A stretch of 64,000 nucleotides of DNA from Coraliomargarita algicola (GCF_033878955.1 NZ_CP138858.1:2294001-2358000); one strand, 5' to 3'; positions 8,450 through 16,447 are shown, counted from the first letter of the stretch. Notes: generated from the letters alone by a model not told the origin. Made by a program: numbers and translations.

Positions 8450-8489
8450 TTGACATTAGGTATTAATTAATACCTTCTAAGCATGCTTA
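8450..8489 (+). promoter_or_regulatory. Promoter region with two tandem perfect palindromes upstream of TAC operon
   Basis: A consensus -35 box TTGACA (8450-8455) is followed by the perfect 16-bp palindrome GGTATTAATTAATACC (8459-8474) and, 3 bp later, the perfect 12-bp palindrome TAAGCATGCTTA (8478-8489). Both lie where RNA polymerase would sit, 22 bp before the toxin start codon. They are good candidates for the operator bound by the HTH antitoxin for autorepression. Confidence 0.65.
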
Positions 8490-8510
8490 TGAAACAAAAT
8501 CTTTTCGATC

Positions 8511-8870
8511 ATGGCACTTCAACCCATCCCCAAAGCATGGCTGCGACAAGTTTCCGCAGTGCTCCGCACCGGGACTTCGCGAGAAATTCAGCGCACGGGG
8601 GATTTTTCACAAAGACTACAACACGACTTCCCAAGTTTATTTGATAGCCGTGTGATCACTGCATTCCTTCGCTTTCTAGAGAGCTCGAATCCACATGGCT
8701 GCCCTGTCACTATGGATTATCCTGCGGGTGAAACCTGGGAGTTCTGGTTCACCTTGGACGGAAAGCGCACCTACGGTAAAATACTAGTAAGAACTGACAA
8801 AAAGCGCATCTTATTACTTTCTGCGCACTTGCCTGAGAAACAATGGCTCCGCTGCGAAGAACACAACTAA
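8511..8870 (+). CDS. Putative toxin of a TAC (toxin-antitoxin-chaperone) operon
   Basis: This 119-residue protein does not resemble HigB or MqsR by eye. Its C-terminal half (EFWFTLDGKRTYGKILVRTDKKRILLLSAH spans the key strands) alternates strands with basic residues and ends with a conserved-looking Ser-Ala-His, compatible with a RelE/BECR-like RNase fold. Its identity as toxin comes mainly from position: it is first in an operon with an MqsA/HigA-type HTH protein 5 bp downstream and a SecB-like gene after that. The base composition is AT-rich compared with the flanking helicase. The toxic activity is inferred. Confidence 0.6.
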   Translation: MALQPIPKAWLRQVSAVLRTGTSREIQRTGDFSQRLQHDFPSLFDSRVITAFLRFLESSNPHGCPVTMDYPAGETWEFWFTLDGKRTYGKILVRTDKKRILLLSAHLPEKQWLRCEEHN

Positions 8871-8875
8871 ACGTC

Positions 8876-9394
8876 ATGAAAATTGAAAACCGCACATTTG
8901 ATGTCTCCATCCCGACCGCTGACGGTGAACGCATTGCCGAACTCATCACCATTGAGATCCCAATGGAATGGGACGAAGAAGTCCACGAATGGTTGATGAC
9001 CGATGCAGGTTTGCAAAAAGTTGAAGAAACCAAAGCACGCCACATGGGCTTGATGCAACCCGCTGAAATTCGCGCTCTGCGTGAACGGTTGAAATTAACC
9101 CAGAAAGAGATCAGCGAGGCGCTTCAGATTGGAGAAAAGACATGGAGCCCATGGGAGAACGGTCGCAATCGCCCCAGCCGTAGCATCAATCTACTGCTGC
9201 GCGCATTGGACGATGGCAAAATCACGATCGACTACTTAAAAACGGTAGCGAGGCCGCCCGCCGCTTGGATACAGGATGCGCACTACATGTCATTTGAAAA
9301 TGATCCAATCTTCACAGCGAGACCCGCACAGCCGATTTGCCACACGCAATCGGAAGCGGACTCCGAAGAACTTCTAGAGACATTTGCAGCATGA
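8876..9394 (+). CDS. MqsA/HigA-family HTH antitoxin with C-terminal extension
   Basis: The start MKIENRTFDV (5 bp after the toxin stop) is preferred to an in-frame ATG inside the toxin gene. The 172-residue protein has an N-terminal segment with ETKARHMGL and an XRE-type helix-turn-helix at about residues 60-115 (RALRERLKLTQKEISEALQI, then GEKTWSPWENGR). This is the MqsA/COG2944-like HTH without the N-terminal zinc CxxC domain. About 50 residues follow (AAWIQDAHYM...), rich in aromatic and acidic residues, as expected for a chaperone-addiction (ChAD) tail. Its stop overlaps the SecB-like start as ATGA. Confidence 0.75.
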   Translation: MKIENRTFDVSIPTADGERIAELITIEIPMEWDEEVHEWLMTDAGLQKVEETKARHMGLMQPAEIRALRERLKLTQKEISEALQIGEKTWSPWENGRNRPSRSINLLLRALDDGKITIDYLKTVARPPAAWIQDAHYMSFENDPIFTARPAQPICHTQSEADSEELLETFAA

Positions 9395-9846
9395 AATCAC
9401 CACTTGAACTAGAGCGTTATTTTGTAAGCGACCAAGCGGTTACGGCTCGCAATGTGTTTTCCTCAGAAAAGGAAATCGAAACACTGATTGAAGAATACTC
9501 TGTCAGTAATGAAGCCATTCGACTGCCTGCAGTTAAGGATCACCCCGAAAAGTGGCAAGTCACGGTGCACATCAAGCATCAACCCTCGCCAGATACGAAT
9601 TTCCCCTACGATTTTCGCCTGACGATCGTTGGGATTTTCCGCTGCACGACAGAAAAGGCAGAGCCTTCCCACATCGAACGATTAATGAAGATCAACGGCT
9701 CTTCGATCCTCTACGGCATGGCACGTGAGATCATTCGCGCCAACACTGAGCGTGGCCCATGGAGTGGCATCGTCATCCCAACCTACTCCTTCTACGAGCC
9801 AAAGCCTAACAATGAAACTCCGCCTAAAGAATCAACGACAGTTTGA
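9391..9846 (+). CDS. SecB-like chaperone of the TAC operon
   Basis: The start ATG overlaps the antitoxin stop (ATGA), giving 151 residues. The middle and C-terminal parts match the SecB fold pattern: strand DFRLTIVGIFRC, then SILYGMAREIIRANTERGPW, then GIVIPTYSFYEP, equivalent to the GIF, LFPYAREcI and L-x-P-x-x-F segments of SecB. SecB-like proteins encoded after toxin-antitoxin pairs stabilise the antitoxin (TAC systems, first described in Mycobacterium). Translational coupling and the antitoxin's extra tail support that role here over general export. Confidence 0.78.
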   Translation: MKSPLELERYFVSDQAVTARNVFSSEKEIETLIEEYSVSNEAIRLPAVKDHPEKWQVTVHIKHQPSPDTNFPYDFRLTIVGIFRCTTEKAEPSHIERLMKINGSSILYGMAREIIRANTERGPWSGIVIPTYSFYEPKPNNETPPKESTTV

Positions 9847-9865
9847 TTTAGGAAGTCAACGGACG

Positions 9866-10237
9866 ATGCCCGAGCCCCGCAACTGTCTGATCTCCAATAT
9901 CTGCTTCAAAGCCGGCTATATCTATTCCTGGGGCCGCGGCATCGAAAAGATCATCAACGCCTGCACCCAATACGGCTGCGCCCCCCCCATCTTCGAAAGC
10001 AATCCCGCTAGTATCCAAGTCACCCTACTGCCCAAATTCAAGATGCCCCCGCAAGTAAGCCAGCAGGAACCCCCTCAAGTAGGCGCCAGTCAACAGACGC
10101 ATGAGGTCAGGGGGTCGAATCCCTCCACCCACGGCAGAATACCTATTGACAATGAAACGGTTCTATCGGAAATTATTAACAACAAACCCGCCAAGCCTCT
10201 CAACGATGCGCAACTTGGTGGGTATTTTTTTGCCTGA
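9866..10237 (+). pseudogene. Remnant of an AlbA_2/RecG-like ATP-binding regulator (C-terminal part)
   Basis: The translated segment PRNCLISNICFKAGYIYSWGRGIEKIINAC matches the HATPase-type C-terminus of AlbA_2/'RecG-like' transcriptional regulators (RNPLIA...GYIExWGRGI pattern), followed by the typical PPQV...PPQV linker. The N-terminal AlbA_2 DNA-binding part and start are missing and the downstream winged helix is absent. It lies directly after the TAC operon and before a reverse transcriptase remnant. Confidence 0.7.
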
Positions 10238-10249
10238 ATCACAGGCTAG

Positions 10250-10885
10250 GGATTAAAACTCAGTTCCTCCAAGACGAAGTTCACCAGTTCGGTCATCCAA
10301 GGCTCGGTCAAACGTGACAAGGTTGACTGGATCAAAGGAGAGACATCTAACCGAAATCTTCAGAAGCATCTTTTTTTAATACACAACTTCGGTCTGTCAC
10401 ATCCAAACTCTGGCAGTTTGATTCGGGCGATTTCAGTATATCATCGAAGAATTGAAAAGATAAAGGGCCCGTTGAGCAATGCCGTGCCTATGGTTGCAAT
10501 TCTTGTCGATATTGCTTTCCAGAATCCCAAAACTTATCCTCTGGTTGCTGCAATCCTAAGCAAGCTACTAACTCTACTTGATGATTCAAAGCAGAAGGCA
10601 AAGCTATTTGAGAAGATCAGAAAACGTTTCGACCGGGTGCCGAACACTGGACACCTCCAAATCTGGTTGCAGCGGGTTTCTCAATCCTTTGACGATGCGC
10701 TCACCTACGAGGAACCACTTTGCAAGTTGGTGTGCGACGAGGACGTTTCAATCTGGAATTCGACTTGGATCAATTCAGCTCAACTCAAAGCAGCCCTCCT
10801 TCCAAAGAAGATCATCAACAAGAAAGCCATAAAGCAACTAGTGCCAGTAATCCCTCCAAGTGAAGTTGAGCTTTTTGACTACTAG
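10250..10885 (+). pseudogene. 3' remnant of a reverse transcriptase gene
   Basis: An open frame from 10250 reads KTKFTSSVIQGSVKR, then LQKHLFLIHNFGLSHPNSGSL, and later RVPNTGHLQIWLQR and SIWNST. I recognise these as the post-palm and thumb region of bacterial RNA-directed DNA polymerases of the defence-associated (DRT/Abi-like) kind. The catalytic YxDD palm and the N-terminus are absent because an in-frame stop lies at 10247, so the gene is 5'-truncated. The first conventional start is a TTG at 10418. The original class cannot be fixed from the C-terminus alone. Confidence 0.6.
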
Positions 10886-11064
10886 ACAATGTCGGCCTGA
10901 AAAGGGGAGGCACAGGCTTCAATGGGGTCAGCCGCACCGTGAACATAGCTTTTGAGTTCCTGATTGTTCATGCCCCCGTATAGAGAGCGGCCCCAAAAGT
11001 GCACGTAGATTACGTTCCGGCGGCGCGTAATGCCCTTGCGAAGGATAAACGGCAAATTCCGCAT
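10882..11064 (-). pseudogene. Short unidentified ORF, probably a gene remnant
   Basis: A 60-codon frame with an ordinary-looking amino acid mix (RRNVIYVHFWGRSLYGG and MNNQELKSYVHGAADPIEA) lies in the graveyard region. It is too short and isolated to call a gene, and I do not recognise the family. It overlaps the end of the reverse transcriptase remnant by 4 bp. Confidence 0.3.
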
Positions 11065-11105
11065 CAGCAGGGCGGCTCTTCTACGAGCTCAGACTGCTCC
11101 CCCCC

Positions 11106-11700
11106 TTACTCCCGCTCAATCTGCCCGCGAATCTCGCTCAGCGTGTAGCGTTGGCCTTGGAGCTCGCGGATCTCAGCGACTCTCTCGATCATAATGGGAT
11201 GATAAAGCTGGTAACCGGCATCCGTGAAATCGGCGATTTGTAATACCACTTCTAATAATATATGATCTATAAGCTTGGGCTTTGCGTAGCCTCGAAACTT
11301 TGTTTCGGGGGCGATCGGCATCGCCCCGGTTCCGAGAACCGAGGTTACAAAAGACACATCTATTAGGGCCAAACTTTTTTCGAATAGGTATAAGAGACCT
11401 TCCTTAGTCCAACAACGAATCGTCTCGTTGCTCTCGCCTGCCTTGCGGGCTAACTGGCCGATGCGAAGCAGACCTGGCTTTTTATCCGTATCCTGCTCGG
11501 CAACCTCGCCTGCAGCCGCTTTAAGATAAATCTCTAAGAGCGATCGACTGCCGCTTCGATTACTTTGTGGAAGCCATCCTTTGCCCCGCCTAACTGAGCC
11601 TTTTCCAAACCACCGATATATTTCAATCGGTCGCGTGTTCGGATAATGGCGGACGGATAGCCGTTCTACATCAAAATAAAATTAACATACAAACCATAAA
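11106..11700 (-). pseudogene. Decayed duplicate of the Fic-MerR gene
   Basis: Bases 11106-11240 and 11391-11660 align closely, in order, with 12598-13040 of the intact Fic-MerR gene, including the MerR-like C-terminus (DAGYQLYHP, ELQGQRYTLSEIRGQI) and the segment over QLGGAKDGY and the RTRDRLKY region. The Fic catalytic motif and N-terminal half are deleted. The copy ends with the same sequence that precedes the intact gene (CCATAAAGCGTCACTTCACGG). A 150-bp insert splits it at 11241-11390, and other small indels are present. Confidence 0.8.
11241..11390. mobile_element. MITE-like 150-bp structured insertion
   Basis: This segment is absent from the intact copy of the gene, where the flanks join directly. 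Its ends are imperfect inverted repeats (TAATACCACTTC at the left; the right end read on the other strand is TTATACCTATTCG) and TAA occurs at both borders. Inside are three consecutive small hairpins around 11290-11340: CTCGAAAC/GTTTCGGG, GCGAT/ATCGC and CGGTT/AACCG. It carries no ORF of its own, so it looks like a non-autonomous element. Confidence 0.55.
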
Positions 11701-11740
11701 GCGTCACTTCACGGTTTGTCGATACTCCAAGAAAACGACG

Positions 11741-11822
11741 CCTTCGCTCTGCTCGTAAAGCTACATGTTCATCTGATTCGCAGTGATCACTGCCGTCGTT
11801 CATGGTACCCAGCCAGACAAGA
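11741..11822 (-). pseudogene. Relic of the 3' end of a CrtI-like oxidoreductase gene, copy 1
   Basis: About 80 bp align at roughly 70% identity by eye with 14996-15077, the last codons of the intact FAD oxidoreductase (the region coding GWLGTMNYGVITANKMDKWLYEQ). The reading frame is broken. It lies next to the decayed Fic copy, on the same strand and in the same order as the intact genes, but without the AAA ATPase gene between them. Confidence 0.65.
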
Positions 11823-12165
11823 GGAGGTCATCGTTCCAAAGCGACAAGACCGGGCGCGAAGCAAACCGGCCCCTATTCAATTTCGAACGCAAAAGTCTTA
11901 TTTAATATTAAACCTTGGGCCTTCTCTAAATTCTAGCAGTGCGGTATCCTCGGTTCTCTGAACCGGGGCGGCGGCGGGAGGATCGCTGAACCGGGGCCGA
12001 CCTGTAGTGTCGCGGAACAAGAGTGTCCCGCCTCCAGTTCTCTGTATGTCTGAATTCAGAGCTGTGGTCTTTGTCTACAGATGAGTATAAAGCGCTGAAG
12101 CACTCACTCTTACCTAGTATAGAATCAGGTTTCAATCATTCAAGTTTGGACGTTGAACGTTCCCT
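11823..12165. other. Non-coding remnant stretch with short hairpins
   Basis: I see no supported gene here. A hairpin CCTCGGTTC...GAACCGGGG near 11948-11969 repeats, in the opposite orientation, the hairpin inside the MITE-like insert at about 11322-11345. A GCGGAACA...TGTCCCGC stem-like motif follows at about 12010-12030. The stretch reads as accumulated repeats and relics. Confidence 0.45.
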
Positions 12166-12249
12166 CCCCTTTCGTCAATTCGAACAGCCAATTGTCCATC
12201 TGATTGGAGGTGATGACACCGTCCCGGGTGCCTACAAGCAAGCCGGACT
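12166..12249 (-). pseudogene. Relic of the 3' end of a CrtI-like oxidoreductase gene, copy 2
   Basis: This second short relic aligns with the same tail (14992-15072). The core TTGTCCATCTGATTGG and GGTGATGACACCGT match nearly base for base. It is closer to the intact gene than copy 1. A partial arm of the GTTGGACGTT dispersed repeat sits just upstream (about 12140-12162). No reading frame survives. Confidence 0.6.
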
Positions 12250-12259
12250 TAAGAACTGC

Positions 12260-12484
12260 TCATTTTCGGTCATCTTTAAACAAGTGCTTCAACTCATCGA
12301 AAATCCCTGTGTATTTGCGATTGCGGCCGGCGTAATGCTCCAAGACATAAAAAAGGAAGTAATAAAACCGACAGGTGCTCCAGGCAAAGATCAGCAGCAA
12401 GCACACGGTTTCCCAGTGCATACTTTTAAGCAGCAAACCTGCACCCGCGAGTAAGGTAAGTAAAGCAAAGAGCAGACCTTTCAC
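12260..12484 (-). CDS. Small two-helix membrane protein
   Basis: This 74-residue protein has two hydrophobic segments (about residues 3-22 and 25-50) followed by a basic, aromatic tail (HYAGRNRKYTGIFDELKHLFKDD). It stands alone between relics and the Fic gene. I do not recognise the family. It is kept as a gene because of its regular membrane topology and start; it could also be a remnant. Confidence 0.45.
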   Translation of the reverse strand: MKGLLFALLTLLAGAGLLLKSMHWETVCLLLIFAWSTCRFYYFLFYVLEHYAGRNRKYTGIFDELKHLFKDDRK

Positions 12485-12597
12485 GATCAGCAGTTTTCTG
12501 CGTTTGATATCTCCCCAAAAGGTTCATTACGACGAGTAAAATACACATCGTCTTAAGACCGTTGCAAGCAACGACGCCACGATGTTTCAGGAATCAA

Positions 12598-13605
12598 CTA
12601 CTCTTGATTAATCTGTCCGCGAATCTCGCTCAGCGTGTAGCGTTGGCCTTGTAGCTCGCGGATCTTCGCGACTCTCTCGATCATACTGGGATGATACAGC
12701 TGGTAACCGGCATCCGTGGAATCGGCGACCTGTAAGAGACCTTCCTTGGTCCAATAACGAATCGTCGCGTTGCTCTCGCCTGTCTCACGGGCCAACTGAC
12801 CGATGCGAAGCAGATCCGGCTCTTGATCTGTATCCTGTTCGGCAACCTCGCCTGCAGCCGCTTTAAGATAAATCTCTAAGGAGCGATCGACTGCCGCTTC
12901 GATTACTTTGCGGTAGCCATCTTTTGCCCCGCCTAACTGTGCCTTTTCCAGGCCACCGAAATATTTCAATCGATCGCGTGTTCGGATAATGGCGGGCGGA
13001 TAGCCGTTCTGCATCAAAATCAAATTCATCAACAAGCGAGCGGTGCGCCCGTTGCCATCCACAAAGGGGTGAATCGTCACTAATTGATAATGCGCTTCGG
13101 CGGCCAACTCCACCGGATGCAAATCCGCGCCAGAGACGATCCATTCGATAAAGGCATCCATCAGGTCGGGCACTTTAACTGGATTGGGCAGCACAACTGG
13201 TGAGCCTGAAATGCGAACAGGGATCGTTCGATAATGCCCCGCGTTGGCATCATCAATACCGTGCAGCACGGTTTCGTGCAGCTGCAGGATGTCGAGTCCA
13301 CGAACTTGACTGGTGGGCGTCCGGGAAAGGCGCAGCACATCTTTTAAGGCTTTTGCGTGATTGGTCGCCTCCAAGTGTTCGACCAAAGTCTTACCACCGA
13401 CTGTAAGCCCCTTCTCCACCACCGCGGCCGTCTCTTTGCGCGTCAGCGTATTGCCCTCCAGCGCATTACTGGTGTAGGTCAACTCCACGAGAAACCACTC
13501 CTCGAGATTGCGCACAAGCGCAGATGGCAAAGGACGAAGTGCATCCAGCCGCTCTTTCTTAGTCGTTAACCTTTCAAAATTCACATGCAAACCATAAAGC
13601 GTCAC
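12598..13605 (-). CDS. Fic-family AMP-transferase fused to a MerR-like HTH
   Basis: The 335-residue protein starts with GTG. It has an N-terminal inhibitory helix motif SNALEGN (about 46-52, the class II S/TxxxEG/N signature), the Fic motif HPFVDGNGRTAR (179-190) and a C-terminal MerR-like winged helix (RIGQLARETGESNATIRYWTKEGLL). Fic enzymes move AMP from ATP to a hydroxyl of a target protein. The inhibitory Glu sits in the same chain, so activity should be self-restrained, and the MerR part suggests DNA binding or autoregulation. A decayed duplicate lies 1.5 kb away at 11106-11700. Confidence 0.88.
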   Translation of the reverse strand: MTLYGLHVNFERLTTKKERLDALRPLPSALVRNLEEWFLVELTYTSNALEGNTLTRKETAAVVEKGLTVGGKTLVEHLEATNHAKALKDVLRLSRTPTSQVRGLDILQLHETVLHGIDDANAGHYRTIPVRISGSPVVLPNPVKVPDLMDAFIEWIVSGADLHPVELAAEAHYQLVTIHPFVDGNGRTARLLMNLILMQNGYPPAIIRTRDRLKYFGGLEKAQLGGAKDGYRKVIEAAVDRSLEIYLKAAAGEVAEQDTDQEPDLLRIGQLARETGESNATIRYWTKEGLLQVADSTDAGYQLYHPSMIERVAKIRELQGQRYTLSEIRGQINQE

Positions 13606-13828
13606 TTCACGGTTTGTCTATGCTCAAAAATAAAATGGCCAAGCACGTCACGGACAGGAAAGAACATCCGTGCAAATACTCGCTTATTCTGCTGTGCGAA
13701 TATTCGCTTATTGTGCAGAAGTGCGCCTTGCATGCGCATAATCGGGAAAAAACGGCGGATGAGTCACGCCGCTACGAGGTAAAGCCATTAATCTTGCAAT
13801 TGGGGAATACATTCCCATTTTACAAGAA
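13606..13828. promoter_or_regulatory. Divergent intergenic region with a direct repeat
   Basis: This region separates the Fic gene from the AAA ATPase. An AT-rich block at about 13676-13720 contains two near-direct copies of a unit reading ATACTCGCTTATTCTGC and ATATTCGCTTATTGTGC. They may be binding sites in front of the ATPase gene. No ORF is supported; two overlapping frames through it look random. Confidence 0.4.
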
Positions 13829-14971
13829 ATGATTCAACGTGGCCACATTTTAGAGATAAAGCGGAAGCTTTCCCAATTTCCGGCGGTGGTCATCCTCGGC
13901 CCGAGGCAATGTGGGAAAACGACTTTAGCGCAAGACTTGGGCGGGCGCTACTATGACATGGAAACGGAAGGGAGCTCCGCTCGACTGGATGCGGAATGGA
14001 ATGAGGCGGCTGCGGGTGAAGAACTGACCATTATCGACGAGGCACAGGAAGTGCCCGAAATCTTCAAACGCCTGCGTGGCACAATCGACGCGGACCGGAA
14101 ACGAAACGGGCGCTACTTGCTACTCGGTTCTGTATCTCCGAGCCTCATTTCGGGAGTCTCAGAGTCGTTGGCCGGGCGAGTCGCTTTTGTGGAGATGAGT
14201 CCACTCTCGCTCTGCGAACCCACGGGGCAGACAATGGACTCACTTTGGCTCTATGGAGGCTACCCTGACGGAGGCGTGCTCGACCCAAGTCTTTTCCCCG
14301 CTTGGCAAAACAGCTATTTGACGGCCTTAACCACGAGCGACCTGCCTAAATGGGGGATGACCGCCTCGGCTCAAATGACTCGGCGGCTATTACAAATGCT
14401 AGCAGCCCATCACGGCCAGCCCTTGAACGCCTCTCAAATCGGACAGGCACTCGGGATCGACCACAAGACCGTGCAACGCTACATCGATTTCCTTGAAGGT
14501 GCCTTTCTCTTACGCAACCTGCCGCCTTACTATGCGAATATAAAGAAGCGGCTGGTGAAGCGTCCTCGCATTTACATCCGCGACAGCGGCCTACTACATG
14601 CTTTAATGCGTATTCAGGATATGGATATGCTCTACGGTCAACCTTGGCTCGGACAAAGCTGGGAGGGGTTCATCATCGAGCAGACCCTGACGGTCTTGAG
14701 CATGAAGAACAAAACAGCCACTCCCTACTATTTCCGCAGTTCGGATGGCTACGAGCTCGACCTCGTTTTAGATTGGGGCGTGGAACGGTGGGCGATCGAA
14801 ATCAAACTCACCTCCAATCCATCGAAACAGGAGATTGATCGCCTCAATAAAGTCGCCGACATGGTGGGCGCGACCCAACGCATCCTCTTATGTCGTATCG
14901 AGGAAGCTTTCGGAAACGAAACACTCACCGTCACGCACCCCGAAAAGTGGCTCCAACAGCTTAGTTCATGA
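13829..14971 (+). CDS. AAA_14/DUF4143 ATP-binding protein
   Basis: This 380-residue protein has a Walker A motif GPRQCGKTT (about residues 24-32), a Walker B region IIDEAQEVP (about 68-76) and a sensor-like LLLGSVSPSL. It then carries a winged-helix segment (ASQIGQALGIDHKTVQRYIDFLE) and a C-terminal DUF4143 nuclease-like fold ending in DLVLDWGVERWAIEIK, with the D...E-x-K pattern of PD-(D/E)XK-like domains. Proteins of this kind are common in accessory regions, with poorly known function. It may be a late arrival between the Fic and oxidoreductase genes (see findings). Confidence 0.85.
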   Translation: MIQRGHILEIKRKLSQFPAVVILGPRQCGKTTLAQDLGGRYYDMETEGSSARLDAEWNEAAAGEELTIIDEAQEVPEIFKRLRGTIDADRKRNGRYLLLGSVSPSLISGVSESLAGRVAFVEMSPLSLCEPTGQTMDSLWLYGGYPDGGVLDPSLFPAWQNSYLTALTTSDLPKWGMTASAQMTRRLLQMLAAHHGQPLNASQIGQALGIDHKTVQRYIDFLEGAFLLRNLPPYYANIKKRLVKRPRIYIRDSGLLHALMRIQDMDMLYGQPWLGQSWEGFIIEQTLTVLSMKNKTATPYYFRSSDGYELDLVLDWGVERWAIEIKLTSNPSKQEIDRLNKVADMVGATQRILLCRIEEAFGNETLTVTHPEKWLQQLSS

Positions 14972-14989
14972 TACAGAAAGAGCCGTTCA

Positions 14990-16447
14990 CTACCCTTTCG
15001 CCTGCTCGTAGAGCCACTTGTCCATCTTGTTGGCGGTGATGACACCGTAATTCATGGTGCCGAGCCAGCCGGACATGATGATGCCGACGGAGCCGGCGTG
15101 GTAGAGGCCTTGGATTTGATCGGAAAGTTCCATCGAGACCTTGAGGCCTTCGAATTTGGTGCCGAAGGAGGTGCCTTGCATGGACTTGGTGTAATAGTTC
15201 ACCGTGCGTGGGGTGGCGGCTTCGATGTGGTCGATTTTGTCGCGCACGCCGGGGATGAAAGTTTCCAAGCTGCTGACGCACTCTTCGCACATGCGGGCCT
15301 TTTCGGCTTCGTATTGCTCGTCGGTTAAATCGTTCCACTCGTCCCAGCGGGCGTTTAAGGACGCGACCACGGTGTAGCGTGGCTCCTTGAGGTGTGGGCG
15401 GGTTTCCGGATAATAAACGGAAAAGGTGTGGCTGCTAGTGTGGATCGATGTGAGCTCATCGATGGTGTATTCGGGGGCTTTGGAAGTAAAGACGAGGTCG
15501 CCGATGTTCGGGATGGTCTCGCCCTTCTTGATGCCCATGTAAACTTGGCAGGAACTGGTGTTGTTACGCACCGCCTTGGCCTCGGCCACAAACTCGGAGC
15601 TGAATTTATCTTCGCCCACCAGATACTCGATGGTGTTGCGCACGTTGGCGTTGGAGAGCACGGCCTTGCACTTGACGGTGCGGATCGGGAATTCTTCGCT
15701 GCCGGAGTTTTGACTGCGCACGCGCACGCCGACGACTTTGCCGTCTTCCACATCCACGCCTTCGACCAGTGCATTCTTGCGCACCTCGCAGCCGTTTTTC
15801 TCCAGCTCGGCGACCATCTTTTTGATCAAAGTATCGGTGCCGCCTTGGAAAGTGAACACTCCCTTGCTCATGAAATTGGAGAATACGATCCCGTACGTAA
15901 TGGCAGGGTCGTCGATATGCGAGCCGTTGGCGTAGGAGATAGGCTCCATTAGCAAGCGATGCACATCGCTGCGGCCGGGGAAGAACTCTTCGAACATTTC
16001 ACCCGTCGTCTGGGTGTTGTCGTCATAGAAATTCATCTGGCGCAGGTGGGTGTAGAAGGCTTCCACCTTCTCGCGGTCGACTTTGAAGTCGTTGACCAAA
16101 ATATTGGTAAAGTCTTCGCGGTCGAAGGAGGTCCACACATCCATCTGCGGATTAATGAAACGAACATCTTTGAGCTGGTGGATGGAATCGGCGATCTCCT
16201 TGGTCCAGTATTTGCGACAGCTCTTAACCATACCATGCGGGAAGCCGTGCAAGGAGATATCGAAGATGTGTCCACCGGGACGCTTAAACCAAGTCGCGAG
16301 CCCACCAAACTGGTAGTGGTGTTCGAGCAAGAGGACCTTGTGACCGTTCTTCGCCAAGTAGTTCGCCCCGGTGAGTCCACCCAAGCCGGAGCCGATGACG
16401 ACGACGTCATATTCTTCTTTAATGCCTTTGAGCCAATCCTTTGCCAT
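14990..16447 (-). CDS. CrtI-like FAD/NAD(P)-dependent oxidoreductase
   Basis: This 485-residue protein has an N-terminal dinucleotide-binding motif VVIGSGLGGLTGANYLAKNGHKVLLLEHH (the key GxGxxG at about 19-24 and Glu at the end of strand 2). It also has the mid-domain GGTDTLIKKMVAELEKNGCEV, typical of phytoene-desaturase/retinol-saturase (CrtI) relatives, and a C-terminal FAD-binding end with HAGSVGIIMSGWLGTMNYG. These enzymes desaturate or saturate polyene chains, but the substrate cannot be read from sequence and no other carotenoid gene is nearby. Two relics of its 3' end lie upstream at 11741 and 12166. Confidence 0.82.
   Translation of the reverse strand: MAKDWLKGIKEEYDVVVIGSGLGGLTGANYLAKNGHKVLLLEHHYQFGGLATWFKRPGGHIFDISLHGFPHGMVKSCRKYWTKEIADSIHQLKDVRFINPQMDVWTSFDREDFTNILVNDFKVDREKVEAFYTHLRQMNFYDDNTQTTGEMFEEFFPGRSDVHRLLMEPISYANGSHIDDPAITYGIVFSNFMSKGVFTFQGGTDTLIKKMVAELEKNGCEVRKNALVEGVDVEDGKVVGVRVRSQNSGSEEFPIRTVKCKAVLSNANVRNTIEYLVGEDKFSSEFVAEAKAVRNNTSSCQVYMGIKKGETIPNIGDLVFTSKAPEYTIDELTSIHTSSHTFSVYYPETRPHLKEPRYTVVASLNARWDEWNDLTDEQYEAEKARMCEECVSSLETFIPGVRDKIDHIEAATPRTVNYYTKSMQGTSFGTKFEGLKVSMELSDQIQGLYHAGSVGIIMSGWLGTMNYGVITANKMDKWLYEQAKG

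Noticed and set aside
10095..10140. A tRNA T-arm-like sequence (GGGGGTCGAATCCCTCC) in the graveyard region
   Set aside because: The stem is imperfect, no D-arm, anticodon arm or matching acceptor half is upstream, and no CCA end follows. It could be a trace of an attachment site, but I cannot support that.
13614..13832. A small 72-codon ORF before the AAA ATPase
   Set aside because: It overlaps a second open frame, contains the direct repeat and ends at the ATPase start; there is no recognisable protein pattern.
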